In this document: in pieces, positions 63,916 to 64,000 of the stretch | Layout: each line of letters begins with the position of its first letter | Position numbering within the stretch: position 1 is the stretch's first letter | From: Taxillus chinensis | Taxonomy: Eukaryota > Streptophyta > Magnoliopsida > Santalales > Loranthaceae | DNA length: 64,000 nucleotides | Assembly: GCA_023512835.1 (NCBI GenBank) | Contig: CM042092.1 | Location: forward strand, 54,008,400 to 54,072,399 | Direction: 5' to 3' | Notes under the pieces: generated by a model | Seen by the model: the letters and a program-made list of their open reading frames with translations, nothing else | What the model was told of the DNA's origin: nothing | Databases searched by the model: none | Program-made: the position numbers and the translations under genes

Positions 63916-64000
63916 AGGGAAGCTATCAAGAAGAGGGAAGTCAGAATGGCAAGATTGCAGAAAAGGCCAGTACGAGAAGAAAGGGGAAGCTTTCCCCCTT

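Larger units (their letters stand above)
56822..64000 (+). mobile_element. Ogre/Tat-like Gypsy element, right end outside window
   Basis: LTR 56822-58405, PBS 58408-58425, leader, ORF1 (59061-60440), gag, aspartic protease and G-patch, in the order known for Ogre elements. RT and the rest lie beyond the window. ORF1 is intact. Gag and the protease-G-patch part are broken by frameshifts and by stops at Gln codons. Confidence 0.8.

Overview
The window looks like heterochromatic, repeat-saturated DNA of a flowering plant. I found no host gene, no tRNA gene and no functional rRNA gene. Almost every base can be assigned to LTR retrotransposons or their remnants. The plant assignment rests on Copia primer-binding sites for initiator tRNA-Met, plant-type Copia polyproteins with a Sirevirus-like layout, an Athila-type gag-protease with a tRNA-Asp-like primer site, and an Ogre/Tat-type element with an extra 5' ORF, gag, protease and G-patch. 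I cannot name the species.

Layout. (1) Sire-1, minus strand, 1-11621: a nearly complete Sirevirus-like Copia element cut by the left window edge. (2) 11622-14536: reverse-strand debris of an Ogre-like element. (3) Sire-4, minus strand: 3' LTR 14537-15935, then body 15936-16360 and 45081-49733. It is split by a large nest. (4) The nest: Sire-3 (plus, 16361-43392, TSD CTTCT) holds solo LTR G1 (18242-20082 plus 32931-33051, TSD GTCCC), which holds Sire-2 (plus, 20083-32925, TSD TACAG). (5) A second solo LTR, G2, lies at 43398-45080 and is also flanked by CTTCT. (6) The right part of Sire-4 is cut at 49733 by Sire-5 (minus, 49734-52063). Sire-5 is cut by an Athila-like element (52064-56821 at most), which is followed by an Ogre-like element (56822 to the window end) with LTR, PBS, ORF1, gag, protease and G-patch.

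The most unusual content is in the five Sire copies. Where Sireviruses carry an envelope-like gene, downstream of pol and a spacer of about 1.7 kb, these elements carry a long ORF with three parts. They are a helical N-terminal domain, a Pro/Ser-rich linker with a putative NLS, and a C-terminal domain with the His-Asp-Gln-Cys signature of Ulp1-like (C48) SUMO/ubiquitin-like proteases. The His-Asp (17 residues) and Gln-Cys (6 residues) spacings equal those I recall for yeast Ulp1, and they are kept in a strongly diverged copy (Sire-3). The linker keeps a short P-hydrophobic-hydrophobic-D-L-S-G-Q-S motif in all four copies that contain it, which fits a SUMO-interacting motif. Gag and pol lie in the same frame but are separated by one TAA stop in all three copies where this can be read.

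Expression and decay. LTR TATA boxes are visible. The two solo LTRs and the Ogre-like LTR share a palindromic ACGT-core motif just upstream of the TATA box. No Copia or Ogre polyprotein here is intact. The Athila-like gag-protease is broken only by nonsense codons one transition away from Gln or Trp codons, as expected from cytosine deamination, whereas Sire-2 is broken mainly by small indels. All calls come from reading the sequence. No database search was run.
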